From Atlantibacter hermannii (GTDB taxonomy: Bacteria > Pseudomonadota > Gammaproteobacteria > Enterobacterales > Enterobacteriaceae): a stretch of DNA of 64,000 nucleotides. Below, piece after piece: positions 42,059 through 52,790 of this stretch. Below the pieces are notes generated by a model. It saw nothing but the letters and a program-made list of their open reading frames with translations. It searched no databases and was not told where the DNA came from. The stretch spans positions 1-64,000 of the forward strand of contig NZ_JAAATR010000011.1 of NCBI RefSeq assembly GCF_009907385.1. Reading direction: 5' to 3'. The position numbers and the translations under genes were made by a program. The first letter of the stretch is position 1, and every line of letters begins with the position of its first letter.

Positions 42059-44158
42059 TCAGCGGAAATTCACGCTGCGATCGCTGGTCATGCTGTAGAG
42101 ATCGAACTTGCGTCCCAGCATCTGTCCGCCGTCGCGGGTGAGCGGCGTCCAGCCGATGGCCGCGCGGCTGCGGGTCGGGCCAGACGAGAACAGATCGAGC
42201 GGCACGGAAACGTACACGCCTTTGGTAAAGTCCCCTTCCCCGTATTCATCCGGCGACACGTTGGTAAGGGTGGCATAGCCGCCCACCACCACGCCGCTGT
42301 CGAAGCGTCTGGAGACTTCCAGCGTGCCGCCCTTATCCCCGGCCAGATACTGCCCGACGCTGGCTTTGATCAGCACATCCTGGGCAAAGGGCGGCGTCCA
42401 GTACGCCGAAAGATGGCCAGTTTTAACGCTGTAGTCGGTGAATTTCATCATGTCCTGTGCGCTGCGCCAGTCGCGCTGCTTCACGTAGTTGACATCAACG
42501 CCGAAGGCCCAGTTGCTGTCTACCGGGCGATACAGCACTTCCGCCCCCGCGCCGCCGTACATGGTTTCCAGATAACCGCCGTAAACCTGGCCGTAAAAAC
42601 CGTTGCCGAAATACTGGAAGTAGTTGGCTTGCAGGTTATTCACATAGACATCGTTTTCCACGTAGTCACGGACGTGGGTGCGCACCCGCGGCAGGGAAGA
42701 ATCCTTCGGCGGATTGGTGTAGTTAAATTTGTCGTAGTTATTGGCGATGTTGGCGAACAGGCTGCCGGTGGTCAGCAGATGGTCGGTGACCCACCAGTCG
42801 GCGGTGCCCATCACCCCCACCTGATACATATAAAAACTTTCCGGCCCGCCGATGGACTGATTCAACACCGGGTCGAGATGGAAGCTGAAGCGCGAAGGCT
42901 CGATATACCAGCCCTGCTCCGGTTTCTCCAGAGTGACCGGTTCAATACGCTTCTGCGCCAGCGCGGTTTCCTTGCCTAACGGCTCGCCTTCCAGATGGCG
43001 TTGCAGACTGGCGACGTCGGTTTCGGTGGTGACCTGCGGCATATTGGCGCGCGTCTCAGTAACGCGGATGGTGCGGATGCCTTCAGGCAGATCGTTCATG
43101 ACAATCCGGTTGGCGCGCTCAATGCCTTCACGGGAATCGCGGTATTTTACCTGCTCGCCGGTGACGTACAGCGTGTCGCCCTGGGTCTGAAGTTGCGGAT
43201 CGTTCAGCCCGGCGTTGTATTTCAGCAGCGTCAGCTGATTCGCCGCCACGCTGTGCTGGATGATCGCTTCCTGCGGCTCCGGCTGGTATTCCGGGCGGCG
43301 GTTATCGTTATAGCGCGGACGCAGGTCATTGAAATTGGTGCGCAGGGTCACGCCGAACATAAAAGTGTTGCCGCGCTCATAGCTCAGGTTAACGTCGGCC
43401 CAATCGGTCGCACGATAAATAGCGCCGACGTTAAACTTGCTCTTCTGCTCAAGCTTCCCGGCGAAGTCCTGAGTGTAGTTATTGCCCTCATACTCCAGCT
43501 TCAGGCGCAGCGGCTGCCACGGCGTCTGATATTCCACCCCGCCGAACAGAGACGCCGGGCCGTGGAACATCTGGCCCGCATCCACGGAGCCGGCTTTGTT
43601 ATAGCTGTTGTCGCGTGCGCAGTATTTGTCGCTGTACGAACAGAACGGGTTTTTCACGTTGCCGCTGGTGCCCAGATAACCCCAGCCTAAACCCAGCGAG
43701 AAATCGAACGGTCCCCAGGCTTTATTCGCCACAATGTATTCGGCATCGAACAACCCGGTGCCGCCGATATCCCGCGCACCGACGGCGATCTGCGGCATCC
43801 AGTAACTCTCTTCCCACAACCGCAGTTTGAGGTCGAAGGCTTTGTCCTTATAGGTTTGATCGCCGGAAAACGCCTCGACGCTACTGTAGCGCCGGGTGCG
43901 GGCGTCGGTGTAGCGCAGCGTGGTTTCCAGCCACGGGAACAGTTGTACCGAGGCAGAGTAATAGCGGTACTGATCGTTATCGCGGTAGTTGAGGCTAAGC
44001 TCGCCTTCACGCGCCATCCGCGCCGTGGGCGTTTGCATCAGGCCCACGCCGCCGAAATCCGATTGCGAAGGGCCGACCGGCGCGGGCCAGGTCTCCGCCT
44101 GGCATGCCGACGCCACGGCCAGCGCCACGAGGCTATACAGGTAGCGTTTTTTTATCAT
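42059..44158 (-). CDS. yjbH: Outer-membrane lipoprotein-like exopolysaccharide protein YjbH
   Basis: Last gene of yjbEFGH, an operon linked to an uncharacterised extracellular polysaccharide and Rcs control in E. coli. The 699 residues begin with a signal peptide ([21 protein letters not shown]) and match the YjbH/GfcD family of large outer-membrane barrels: [20 protein letters not shown] near the N-terminus and a C-terminal barrel ending [11 protein letters not shown]. The ASACQA segment could be read as a lipobox but lacks the usual Leu. Its ATG overlaps the yjbG stop (ATGA). Confidence 0.95.
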   Translation of the reverse strand: MIKKRYLYSLVALAVASACQAETWPAPVGPSQSDFGGVGLMQTPTARMAREGELSLNYRDNDQYRYYSASVQLFPWLETTLRYTDARTRRYSSVEAFSGDQTYKDKAFDLKLRLWEESYWMPQIAVGARDIGGTGLFDAEYIVANKAWGPFDFSLGLGWGYLGTSGNVKNPFCSYSDKYCARDNSYNKAGSVDAGQMFHGPASLFGGVEYQTPWQPLRLKLEYEGNNYTQDFAGKLEQKSKFNVGAIYRATDWADVNLSYERGNTFMFGVTLRTNFNDLRPRYNDNRRPEYQPEPQEAIIQHSVAANQLTLLKYNAGLNDPQLQTQGDTLYVTGEQVKYRDSREGIERANRIVMNDLPEGIRTIRVTETRANMPQVTTETDVASLQRHLEGEPLGKETALAQKRIEPVTLEKPEQGWYIEPSRFSFHLDPVLNQSIGGPESFYMYQVGVMGTADWWVTDHLLTTGSLFANIANNYDKFNYTNPPKDSSLPRVRTHVRDYVENDVYVNNLQANYFQYFGNGFYGQVYGGYLETMYGGAGAEVLYRPVDSNWAFGVDVNYVKQRDWRSAQDMMKFTDYSVKTGHLSAYWTPPFAQDVLIKASVGQYLAGDKGGTLEVSRRFDSGVVVGGYATLTNVSPDEYGEGDFTKGVYVSVPLDLFSSGPTRSRAAIGWTPLTRDGGQMLGRKFDLYSMTSDRSVNFR

Positions 44159-44892
44159 TGTGGTATCCGATGCGTCAGGGAATCGACAAGCTGCGCGTTG
44201 AGGTCGTCATATGCCGAAGTAAAAAGCCGCGCCGAAAAGCCGACCAGGATGGCACTGCCCGGCATCGGCTCAACGTGGCGTTTGTTCCAGTACGCCACTG
44301 GCGCTTTTTGCACCCGTCCATCCGGATAAATCACCCAGGCGTAACTGCGCTCCGCCCCGCTGAGCAACGCGGTTTCGTCGAGATACTCCGCCACGCTTTT
44401 ACCCGGCGTGAACGGCCTGTCCCCCGCGCCGCTCACCAGGCCATACAGGGTGATATGGTCAGGCAGCTTACCGGTCCACAGGGTGTAATCACCGGCCAGC
44501 GCCTTATTGGCGGCAGTCCTGACTCTCAGCGCATCAGGATCGAGTTCGACAAACTGACGGTCCGTGACCTTAAGCGCCGCCATTTGCTGCTGAAGCTGGC
44601 GAATGGCGGCGGCGTCCTCACCTGATTCCTGCGCGGCGAGAGCGGCCAGCCGGGACAGCAGTTGCTGATGGTGCGCCTGTTGCTCGCGGGTTTTCCCCGT
44701 TACGCCAATCACGGCCCCCGGCCACCAGCTGTGCGCCAGCGCGGGTTGGCTCACCACATCGGATAAACGTCGGGCATCCCGAATTTTCAGCGTTTCGCCG
44801 CTGTCGGTGCGATGTACCGTTACCGTGCCCGCCGCGTAAAGGCTCTGGCTTAACAGGCTCAGCATGAAGGCGGTGAAAGGAAGCATTCTCAT
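44155..44892 (-). CDS. yjbG: Capsule biosynthesis GfcC-family protein YjbG
   Basis: Periplasmic protein of the GfcC/YjbG family, companion of the YjbH barrel in polysaccharide secretion. The 245 residues start with a signal peptide ([20 protein letters not shown]) and contain SLTHRIPQ at the end and [20 protein letters not shown] in the middle, a beta-grasp-like segment. It overlaps both neighbours by 4 nt. Confidence 0.93.
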   Translation of the reverse strand: MRMLPFTAFMLSLLSQSLYAAGTVTVHRTDSGETLKIRDARRLSDVVSQPALAHSWWPGAVIGVTGKTREQQAHHQQLLSRLAALAAQESGEDAAAIRQLQQQMAALKVTDRQFVELDPDALRVRTAANKALAGDYTLWTGKLPDHITLYGLVSGAGDRPFTPGKSVAEYLDETALLSGAERSYAWVIYPDGRVQKAPVAYWNKRHVEPMPGSAILVGFSARLFTSAYDDLNAQLVDSLTHRIPQ

Positions 44893-45527
44893 GATTTCGC
44901 CGCCTTGATGAGTTGCGTGGTGACCGGGTAATAGTCGGCACCGAGCGTCTGTTCAGAACGGCGGATTTGTCCGTCGCTGTCGATCCAGTAGCGGTTGGTC
45001 CAGCTTGCCCGCTCGGTGGTTATCGTTTCTTCCAGCACCCGAACGGCGGTGATGTCGCTGCCGGTTTTCAGGCTGTCGCTGCCCTGCCAGCGAAACTGCG
45101 AGCGTGCGGTGGCGTAACGCACCTGCTGATGCTCAGTCCAGCCCATCACCCGTGTCCAGCCTGCGCCGTCGCGGATTTGCCCCGGCGCCTTCAGCGGATC
45201 GGCATCCAGGTTGCCCACCTGGAGCAGGTTATCGCCCAGCCCGGCAGTTTTAATCAGCCGCCCGTGTTGAGTGATTAACACCGCCTGATCCTGCGTCACC
45301 CATTTCTGCTGCCCGTCTTCCGAGAAGGCGAGCACCACAAACAGCTGCGGACCGTGGTTGAGCGTCATGTACTGGCTGGCATAGGGCATATTATGAATGT
45401 CGTCATCGGTGAGAGTGACGCCGTCCCGTCCCGTCACATTGTTCCAGAGCGACTTACCCATGCCGGTGAGATTGGCTGAACACGCCTGCAACAGCAGGCA
45501 CACTGTCATGATCGCGACTCGCTTCAC
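44889..45527 (-). CDS. yjbF: Exopolysaccharide lipoprotein YjbF (GfcB family)
   Basis: Outer-membrane lipoprotein of the yjbEFGH operon. Starting at GTG 45527 the product has 212 residues, the E. coli length, with signal VKRVAIMTVCLLLQAC whose LLQAC is a lipobox (lipidated Cys16). GGGG lies 6 nt before this GTG; the frame is open nine codons upstream but would delay the signal peptide. Typical family end: NRYWIDSDGQIRRSEQTLGA. Confidence 0.93.
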   Translation of the reverse strand: MKRVAIMTVCLLLQACSANLTGMGKSLWNNVTGRDGVTLTDDDIHNMPYASQYMTLNHGPQLFVVLAFSEDGQQKWVTQDQAVLITQHGRLIKTAGLGDNLLQVGNLDADPLKAPGQIRDGAGWTRVMGWTEHQQVRYATARSQFRWQGSDSLKTGSDITAVRVLEETITTERASWTNRYWIDSDGQIRRSEQTLGADYYPVTTQLIKAAKS

Positions 45528-45546
45528 GTGTTTCCCCAGGGTCAAA

Positions 45547-45570
45547 ATAACCACACCGCAGTGTGGTTAT
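45547..45570 (-). terminator. Attenuating hairpin between yjbE and yjbF
   Basis: ATAACCACAC and GTGTGGTTAT form a perfect 10-bp stem with a 4-nt loop, followed on the minus strand by TTTTGACC. The short T-run suggests partial termination, leaving the small yjbE in excess over yjbFGH. Confidence 0.65.
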
Positions 45571-45589
45571 GGTTAAAACACCCGTTACG

Positions 45590-45835
45590 TTACTGGGTGG
45601 TACTGGTTGTGGTGGTTGTGGTGGTTCCGGTGTTTGAACCGTCGCCTCCGCCCGTTGCGGCAAGCGCCACACCGACTACCGATCCAACCGTACTGGCGCT
45701 GGTCGCAGTAGACGTGCCTGCTGAGACCGATGTCGCGGCGCTACCCGCCGCTTCACCCATTTCCACCGGTGCGGCGAAAGCAGACGATGCGGCAAGCAGA
45801 GACACGGCAAATACGCCATAGGTTATTTTCTTCAT
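45590..45835 (-). CDS. yjbE: Small secreted Thr/Ala-rich protein YjbE
   Basis: First gene of yjbEFGH. The 81 residues start with a signal peptide ([21 protein letters not shown], cleaved before [10 protein letters not shown]) and continue as a low-complexity Ala/Thr/Ser/Gly segment ([16 protein letters not shown]) ending in a Thr-rich tail [10 protein letters not shown]. It matches E. coli YjbE (80 residues). AAAGGAACC precedes the ATG at 45835; the longer open frame is not conserved. Function unknown. Confidence 0.93.
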   Translation of the reverse strand: MKKITYGVFAVSLLAASSAFAAPVEMGEAAGSAATSVSAGTSTATSASTVGSVVGVALAATGGGDGSNTGTTTTTTTSTTQ

Positions 45836-46150
45836 AGCGGTTCCTTTCATTAAATGAATGGATATATACCTGAACTCTCCAGGCGCTACCGAGTATACAT
45901 AACCAGGCTGGGGGATTTGCCGTGACAGGGAATTGTCAGGATGGCTTTCGGACAATTAAACGCGCAGAAAGTAAATCACGAGGAAAAATATAAAATAAAC
46001 ATTAAAAACAATCAGATATTAAATTACATATAAAATTCAATCTCCGGTTATTCCTAATTTTTTTGTCCCTTTCCGGCTGACTGAATTTATTTTCAGATAA
46101 ACCTCAGCGGCCACTTTTTTAATAACACTGTGACAACGGGATAAATCTGA
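45836..46150. other. Promoter region of yjbEFGH
   Basis: About 315 bp, AT-rich in its distal half. On the minus strand TGGTTATGTATACT around 45893-45906 looks like an extended -10 element. Rcs control is known for this operon in E. coli, but I found no convincing RcsAB box. Nothing else is visible. Confidence 0.4.
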
Positions 46151-46180
46151 TAAAAAAATGCCGGCATAACGCCGGCATTG
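46151..46180 (-). terminator. Rho-independent terminator of pgi
   Basis: AATGCCGGC pairs with GCCGGCATT (TTAT-type loop), followed on the minus strand by TTTTTTTATC, about 17 nt after the pgi stop. Confidence 0.93.
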
Positions 46181-46196
46181 TTTATGGTATTGCTCA

Positions 46197-47846
<1,650 letters not shown>

Positions 47847-48183
47847 AGCAATACTCATGTGGATTTGAAAAATGTGACTGCCGTCGATTGTAGCGCTACT
47901 CCAGGCAATTGCGATGACTTTTGTGCCCTGCTCGTATCACTCGCCGAATACACCGCCGCCAGATTGCTGAATCGAGCTTTCCGGCAAAGTATAGCGGTTA
48001 TAAGTTATTTTCCTGGACCCTCCCGGAACATGAAAAATCCCCATAATCCCGGCGTTGACAAGGGCCCGGTGGAAACTTTATTTATAAAAGCGATCGTTAA
48101 AAAAATTATTACTTAACATTCCCAAAGCAAACGACCCAACGCAACTACAACGTGAAAGGCGAAGGGAATCACACGAGGTAGTT
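47847..48183. promoter_or_regulatory. pgi-lysC divergent promoter region without a lysine riboswitch
   Basis: This 337-bp gap should hold both promoters. A TTGACA at 48055-48060 followed by AT-rich TTATTTATAA suggests the lysC promoter, leaving a leader of only ~90 nt. In E. coli the lysC leader is ~310 nt and contains the lysine riboswitch (L box). I find none of its conserved stems here; only the last bases CACGAGGTAGTT before the ATG match the E. coli leader. Confidence 0.6.
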
Positions 48184-49545
48184 ATGTCGCACACAACATC
48201 CCCTCTCATCGTCGCGAAATTCGGCGGCACCAGCGTCGCCAGCTTCGACGCCATGAACCGCAGCGCCGATGTGGTGCTATCCGATCCCAACGTGCGCCTG
48301 GTCGTGCTTTCCGCCTCTGCGGGCGTAACCAATCTGCTGGTTGCGCTGGCCGAAGGCCTGGAAGCGACGGAACGCTTCGTGAAGCTGGACGCCATCCGCA
48401 AAATCCAGCACGACATTTTAGGCCATCTGGCAAATCCGCAGGTGATCCGCGAAGAGATTGACCGTCTGCTGGAAAATATCACCACCCTGGCGGAAGCCGC
48501 CTCGCTGGCGACCTCAACGGCCCTGACTGACGAACTGGTCAGCCACGGCGAGCTGATGTCCACCCTGCTGTTTGTCGAGATCCTGCGTGAACGTGGTGTC
48601 GTGGCCCAGTGGTTTGACGTGCGCAAAGTGATGCGCACCAGCGACCGCTTTGGTCGCGCCGAACCGGACGTGAACGCCCTTGCCGAACTGAGTAACCTGC
48701 AACTGGCCCCGCGTCTGGCGGAGGGGCTGGTCATTACCCAGGGCTTTATCGGCAGCGAATCCAAAGGCCGCACCACCACCCTGGGCCGTGGCGGCAGCGA
48801 CTATACCGCCGCACTGCTGGGCGAAGCGTTAAAAGCCAGCCGCGTGGATATCTGGACCGACGTGCCAGGCATTTACACTACCGACCCGCGCGTGGTGCCT
48901 GCCGCGAAACGCATTGATGAAATCGCCTTTGAAGAAGCCGCTGAAATGGCGACTTTTGGCGCGAAAGTGCTGCATCCGGCGACGCTGCTGCCTGCGGTAC
49001 GCAGCGATATCCCGGTGTTTGTCGGCTCCAGTAAAGATCCGCAAGCGGGCGGGACGCTGGTATGCAATCAAACCCATAATCCCCCGCTGTTCCGGGCGCT
49101 GGCCCTGCGCCGCAAACAAACCCTGCTGACGCTGCACAGTCTGAATATGCTGCACTCACGCGGCTTCCTGGCCGAAGTATTCAGCATCCTGGCGCGCCAT
49201 AATATCTCGGTGGATTTGATTACCACCTCTGAAGTGAGCGTGGCGCTGACGCTGGATACCACCGGCTCTACCTCGACCGGCGATACCCTGCTGACCCAGG
49301 CGCTGTTGACCGAGCTTTCTTCCCTGTGCCGCGTGGAAGTCGAGCAGGACCTGGCGCTGGTGGCGTTGATCGGCAACAACCTGTCGAAGGCCTGTGGCGT
49401 GGGTAAAGAGGTGTTCGGCGTGCTGGAGCCGTTCAATATCCGCATGATTTGCTATGGCGCATCCAGCTATAACCTGTGCTTCCTGGTGCCGGGCAGCGAC
49501 GCGGAACAAGTCGTCCAGAAACTGCATCACAATTTATTTGAGTGA
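48184..49545 (+). CDS. lysC: Lysine-sensitive aspartokinase III LysC
   Basis: Phosphorylates aspartate, the first step toward lysine, threonine, methionine and diaminopimelate; inhibited allosterically by lysine. The 453 residues match E. coli LysC (449): kinase motif VAKFGGTSVASFDAMNR, GRGGSDYTAALLGEAL, WTDVPGIYTTDPRVV, and two C-terminal ACT domains with lysine-site residues in SLNMLHSRGFLAEVFS and VDLITTSEVSVALTLD. The first four residues (SHTT) are extra. CACGAGGTAG provides the ribosome site. Control at the RNA level seems to be missing here, although enzyme-level feedback residues are intact. Confidence 0.97.
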   Translation: MSHTTSPLIVAKFGGTSVASFDAMNRSADVVLSDPNVRLVVLSASAGVTNLLVALAEGLEATERFVKLDAIRKIQHDILGHLANPQVIREEIDRLLENITTLAEAASLATSTALTDELVSHGELMSTLLFVEILRERGVVAQWFDVRKVMRTSDRFGRAEPDVNALAELSNLQLAPRLAEGLVITQGFIGSESKGRTTTLGRGGSDYTAALLGEALKASRVDIWTDVPGIYTTDPRVVPAAKRIDEIAFEEAAEMATFGAKVLHPATLLPAVRSDIPVFVGSSKDPQAGGTLVCNQTHNPPLFRALALRRKQTLLTLHSLNMLHSRGFLAEVFSILARHNISVDLITTSEVSVALTLDTTGSTSTGDTLLTQALLTELSSLCRVEVEQDLALVALIGNNLSKACGVGKEVFGVLEPFNIRMICYGASSYNLCFLVPGSDAEQVVQKLHHNLFE

Positions 49546-49556
49546 GTCGGCGTTTC

Positions 49557-49585
49557 CCTTCTGAGGCTCTGCGGCCTCAGAAGGG
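49557..49585. repeat. Inverted repeat after lysC
   Basis: CCTTCTGAGGC pairs with GCCTCAGAAGG (with a 1-nt offset) around a short loop, 11 nt after the lysC stop. No T-run follows, so it may protect the mRNA end or terminate weakly. Confidence 0.5.
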
Positions 49586-49734
49586 GTAGATGACCATAAT
49601 TCAATTGAATAAAACTTCCCCACACGATACACAATGCTTATGGCTCTCGTTCGGGCCTTTTCCCCTACAGCGATAACGCACCGCCGCGATCACAGCGGCA
49701 GGGGAACACACCAACACACTTAAAGGAAAACAAC

Positions 49735-50682
49735 ATGCTGGCATTACTGACGCGGCTGTTCCCGCTCTGGGCGCTGCTGCTCTCGGTTATCGCGTATTAC
49801 ACGCCCTCCACTTTCACGCCGATGGGTCCCTGGGTCGCCACCCTGCTGATGCTGATTATGTTTGGCATGGGCGTGCACCTGAAACTCGACGATTTCAAAC
49901 GGGTGCTGTCGCGCCCCGCGCCGGTGGCCGCCGGGATTTTTCTGCACTATCTGGTGATGCCGCTCGCGGCGTGGCTGCTGGCGATGTTGTTCAGGATGCC
50001 GCCCGACCTTTCTGCCGGGATGGTGCTGGTGGGCAGCGTGGCCAGCGGCACCGCGTCAAACGTAATGATTTATCTGGCGAAAGGCGATGTGGCGCTGTCC
50101 GTCACCATCTCTTCGGTCTCTACGCTGGTAGGCGTGGTCGCTACGCCGCTGCTGACTCGCCTGTATGTGGATGCGCATATCCAGGTCGACGTCATGGGGA
50201 TGTTGCTGAGCATTCTTCAGATTGTGGTGATCCCGATTGGACTGGGGCTGGTTGTCCATCACTTATTCCCCCGGCTGGTGAAAGCCGTAGAGCCTTACCT
50301 GCCGGCGTTTTCGATGGTGTGCATTCTGGCCATTATCAGCGCCGTGGTGGCCGGTTCCGCCGCGCATATCGCCTCGGTCGGTCTGGTGGTGATTGCGGCG
50401 GTGATCCTGCATAACACCATTGGTTTGCTGGGCGGCTACTGGGGCGGACGGCTGTTTGGCTTCGACGAATCCACCTGCCGCACTCTGGCGATTGAAGTGG
50501 GGATGCAGAACTCTGGCCTCGCCGCCGCGCTGGGGAAAATCTACTTCTCTCCGCTCGCGGCGCTGCCGGGCGCGCTGTTTTCGGTATGGCACAACCTGTC
50601 GGGCTCGCTGCTGGCGGGTTACTGGTCAGGCAAACCGGTTGACGGCACGCCTGCTAAACGCCTGAAAAAGCGTAAAGCCTGA
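49735..50682 (+). CDS. panS: PanS-like transporter (bile acid:Na+ symporter family)
   Basis: Predicted inner-membrane carrier of the BASS family; the Salmonella PanS member transports ketopantoate, pantoate and pantothenate. The 315 residues have about ten membrane helices and the family motifs [36 protein letters not shown] and [14 protein letters not shown]. The C-terminus is basic (KRLKKRKA). It lies between lysC and yjbD, where E. coli K-12 has no gene. The substrate is assigned by resemblance only; the family also moves other organic anions. Confidence 0.8.
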   Translation: MLALLTRLFPLWALLLSVIAYYTPSTFTPMGPWVATLLMLIMFGMGVHLKLDDFKRVLSRPAPVAAGIFLHYLVMPLAAWLLAMLFRMPPDLSAGMVLVGSVASGTASNVMIYLAKGDVALSVTISSVSTLVGVVATPLLTRLYVDAHIQVDVMGMLLSILQIVVIPIGLGLVVHHLFPRLVKAVEPYLPAFSMVCILAIISAVVAGSAAHIASVGLVVIAAVILHNTIGLLGGYWGGRLFGFDESTCRTLAIEVGMQNSGLAAALGKIYFSPLAALPGALFSVWHNLSGSLLAGYWSGKPVDGTPAKRLKKRKA

Positions 50683-50687
50683 ACAAA

Positions 50688-50714
50688 ACAGCCCGCTCGC
50701 CGGGCTGTTTTTTT
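50688..50714 (+). terminator. Terminator of the panS-like gene
   Basis: ACAGCCCG pairs with CGGGCTGT around CTCGC, followed by eight T, 5 nt after the stop. Confidence 0.93.
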
Positions 50715-50787
50715 ATCGGCTGGCGGATTGTGGCGAACGCCTGCGGGCAGTAGTCTACAGACAGACTCCCGGATCGAGAGGTTTACC

Positions 50788-51060
50788 ATGGCAACGCCCC
50801 GACTGACCCAAAAAGAGATGACCGAAAGTGAGCAGCGCGAACTGAAAACGCTGCTCGACCGCGCCAGAATCGCCCACGGCAGACCGCTGACCAACTCAGA
50901 AGCCAACCATGTCAAAAAAGAGTACATCGACAAGCTGATGGCCGAACGCGAAAAAGCGGCCAAACAGGCGCGCGCCGTTAAGAAAAAGCAGGCGTCAAAA
51001 CCTGATACCACCAGCACCTTTTCCTGGAGCGCCAGCACCCATACCCGCGGTAGACGCTAA
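50788..51060 (+). CDS. yjbD: DUF3811 family protein YjbD
   Basis: Small basic cytosolic protein of unknown function. The 90 residues (same as E. coli) have LTQKEMTESEQRELKTLLD, a predicted helical body with many Lys/Arg, and a polar C-terminus ending STHTRGRR. The ATG at 50788 follows GAGAGG and matches E. coli; the frame is open 20 codons earlier. Its stop lies one base from the stop of convergent rluF. Confidence 0.9.
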   Translation: MATPRLTQKEMTESEQRELKTLLDRARIAHGRPLTNSEANHVKKEYIDKLMAEREKAAKQARAVKKKQASKPDTTSTFSWSASTHTRGRR

Positions 51061-51061
51061 A

Positions 51062-51937
51062 CTAGCGGCCCTTCTTCTTACGACCGGGCTGCGTAAAGCG
51101 CTTACGCTGCCCAAGCTCTGCCGGGGTTTTCGCGCCGCCCTTATTAGCAGGTTTGGCCGCCGGGCTTCTGGCAGGGGCAGCTTTCGGTTTCGCTTTCTTC
51201 GCCGGTTTGGCTTCCGAGGAAGAGTTCTCTATCAGCTTAAACAGCTCGATTAGCTCGTCGTCGGTTAAGTCGCGCCACTCTCCCGGTGGTAGCCCTTTCA
51301 GGCTCACGTTCATGATGCGCACGCGCTCAAGTTTTGTGACTTCAAAACCGAAGTGCTCGCACATACGGCGGATCTGGCGGTTGAGACCCTGAATCAGGGT
51401 GATGCGGAACACAAACGGCGCTTCGCGCTTCACTTTGCACTTTTTAGTGACCGTGCCCAGCATCGGCACGCCCGCGCCCATACCGCGAATAAACTCGTCG
51501 GTCACCGGTTTATTCACCGTCACCAGGTACTCTTTTTCGTGATCGTTACCGGCGCGCAGGATTTTATTCACCAGGTCGCCGTGGTTAGTCAGGAAAATCA
51601 GCCCCTGGGAATCTTTATCCAGGCGGCCAATCGGGAAGATACGGGTGCTGTGGTTAACGAAATCAACGATGTTGTCTTTCTCGCCGACCTCGGTGGTGCT
51701 CACCACGCCGACCGGTTTGTTGAGCGCGATAAACACCAGATCTTCTTCATTACGTGGCTCAATCAGCTGCCCATTCACTTTTACCACGTCTCCGGCGACA
51801 ACCTGATCGCCAATCCCGGCGCGCTTACCGTTGATAAAAACGTTTCCCTGTTCGATATAGCGATCGGCTTCGCGACGGGAGCAGATGCCGCTCTCGCTGA
51901 TGTATTTATTAAGACGGGTTGATAAGTTTGGCAGCAT
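51062..51937 (-). CDS. rluF: 23S rRNA pseudouridine(2604) synthase RluF
   Basis: Converts U2604 of 23S rRNA (and U35 of tRNA-Tyr) to pseudouridine. The 291 residues comprise an N-terminal S4 RNA-binding domain ([20 protein letters not shown]), the catalytic core with Asp in [17 protein letters not shown], and [18 protein letters not shown] disordered Lys/Ala/Pro-rich tail ends GRKKKGR, as in E. coli. Confidence 0.97.
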   Translation of the reverse strand: MLPNLSTRLNKYISESGICSRREADRYIEQGNVFINGKRAGIGDQVVAGDVVKVNGQLIEPRNEEDLVFIALNKPVGVVSTTEVGEKDNIVDFVNHSTRIFPIGRLDKDSQGLIFLTNHGDLVNKILRAGNDHEKEYLVTVNKPVTDEFIRGMGAGVPMLGTVTKKCKVKREAPFVFRITLIQGLNRQIRRMCEHFGFEVTKLERVRIMNVSLKGLPPGEWRDLTDDELIELFKLIENSSSEAKPAKKAKPKAAPARSPAAKPANKGGAKTPAELGQRKRFTQPGRKKKGR

Positions 51938-52109
51938 GGTTCCTCCGAAAAAAACGGACTATACCTTACCTGACGTCAGTTTCGTACAGCGAGAATCACA
52001 TCTCCATGTCCATGTGGATATCTTGCGAGATGTCTTCTAATTCCTGCCGATGCGTTTTTATCTCCCCTTTTTACAGGATTATCTTTACTGCATCTTGTTT
52101 TCGCAAAAA

Positions 52110-52125
52110 GTAGTTTATAAACTAC
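52110..52125. promoter_or_regulatory. Palindromic operator of the toxin-antitoxin pair
   Basis: GTAGTTTATAAACTAC is a perfect 16-bp palindrome ending 10 bp before the toxin ATG and overlapping a -10-like TATAAA (52116-52121). Placement fits autorepression by the antitoxin or toxin-antitoxin complex, as is usual for such pairs; binding is inferred. Confidence 0.7.
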
Positions 52126-52135
52126 AGGGAGCGTT

Positions 52136-52453
52136 ATGTTTATTATTTTGCAGACGAAGACATTTCGTCACTGGGAGTCAAAACTTAAAGACAAAAGAGC
52201 CAGGACGCTAATCGCTACACGCGTGTTTCGATTAGCAAATGGGTTGGCGGGAGATGTTGAACCCGTTGGTGAAGGGATTAGCGAACTGCGAATCCATTAC
52301 GGCCCAGGCTATCGCATTTACTTTCAGCAAACAGGTGAGGCAACCTTGCTGTTGCTTAATGGCGGAAATAAACAAACGCAAGCCAATGATATTGCCCTGG
52401 CTAAACTGCTCGCCAAAAACTGGACTGGAACCGTGGAAATTGATGATGAATAA
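52136..52453 (+). CDS. RelE/HigB-type toxin of a type II toxin-antitoxin pair
   Basis: Predicted toxin of the RelE/ParE superfamily, of the 'addiction module killer' HigB-like type, which usually cleaves mRNA on ribosomes. The 105 residues include FRHWESKLKDKRARTLIATR, ELRIHYGPGYRIYFQ (the typical strand-turn with basic and aromatic residues) and LLLNGGNKQTQANDIALAK. GGGAG precedes the ATG. Its end overlaps the antitoxin gene by 8 nt. The toxin-first order is the HigBA arrangement. It sits where E. coli has pepE. Confidence 0.9.
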   Translation: MFIILQTKTFRHWESKLKDKRARTLIATRVFRLANGLAGDVEPVGEGISELRIHYGPGYRIYFQQTGEATLLLLNGGNKQTQANDIALAKLLAKNWTGTVEIDDE

Positions 52454-52742
52454 ATTAACGTCTTACGATCCTGCAGTTGCATTGATTGATGATGATGAAA
52501 TTGCCGTATTTATCGCAGATGCACTGGAAACTGGCGACGCTGCCTACATCGCTAAAGCATTAGGCGTGGTGGCTCGCGCAAAAGGGATGACCCAAATTGC
52601 ATCTGAAACAGGGTTATCTCGCGAGCAGCTTTACCGCTCATTTAGCGATAACGGAAATCCCACGCTTAAAACCACCTTATCCGTTATGAAAGCATTGGGT
52701 ATTGAATTAACAACCAAACGATCGCTTTCTTATCGTTCTTAA
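52446..52742 (+). CDS. HigA-type antitoxin with helix-turn-helix
   Basis: Predicted antitoxin and autorepressor. The 98 residues contain AVFIADALETGDAAYIAKAL and a Cro/C1-like HTH (MTQIASETGLSREQLYRSFS, about residues 50-70), typical of 'addiction module antidote' proteins. Two adjacent ATGs (52443, 52446) are possible; MNKLTSYDP fits family starts. Overlap with the toxin indicates translational coupling. A strong terminator follows. Confidence 0.9.
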   Translation: MNKLTSYDPAVALIDDDEIAVFIADALETGDAAYIAKALGVVARAKGMTQIASETGLSREQLYRSFSDNGNPTLKTTLSVMKALGIELTTKRSLSYRS

Positions 52743-52743
52743 A

Positions 52744-52772
52744 CAACAACCCCGCATTACGCGGGGTTGTTG
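52744..52772. terminator. Terminator between higA-like gene and yjbB
   Basis: AACAACCCCGC pairs with GCGGGGTTGTT around ATTAC, immediately after the antitoxin stop; only a short T-rich tail follows on either strand. Confidence 0.75.
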
Positions 52773-52790
52773 AATCTGTCTCGCAAAACG

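Noticed and set aside
48060-48183. Remnant of a lysine riboswitch (GAAAGGCGAAGGGAA)
   Set aside because: A short string resembling one conserved segment, without flanking helices; too weak to call.
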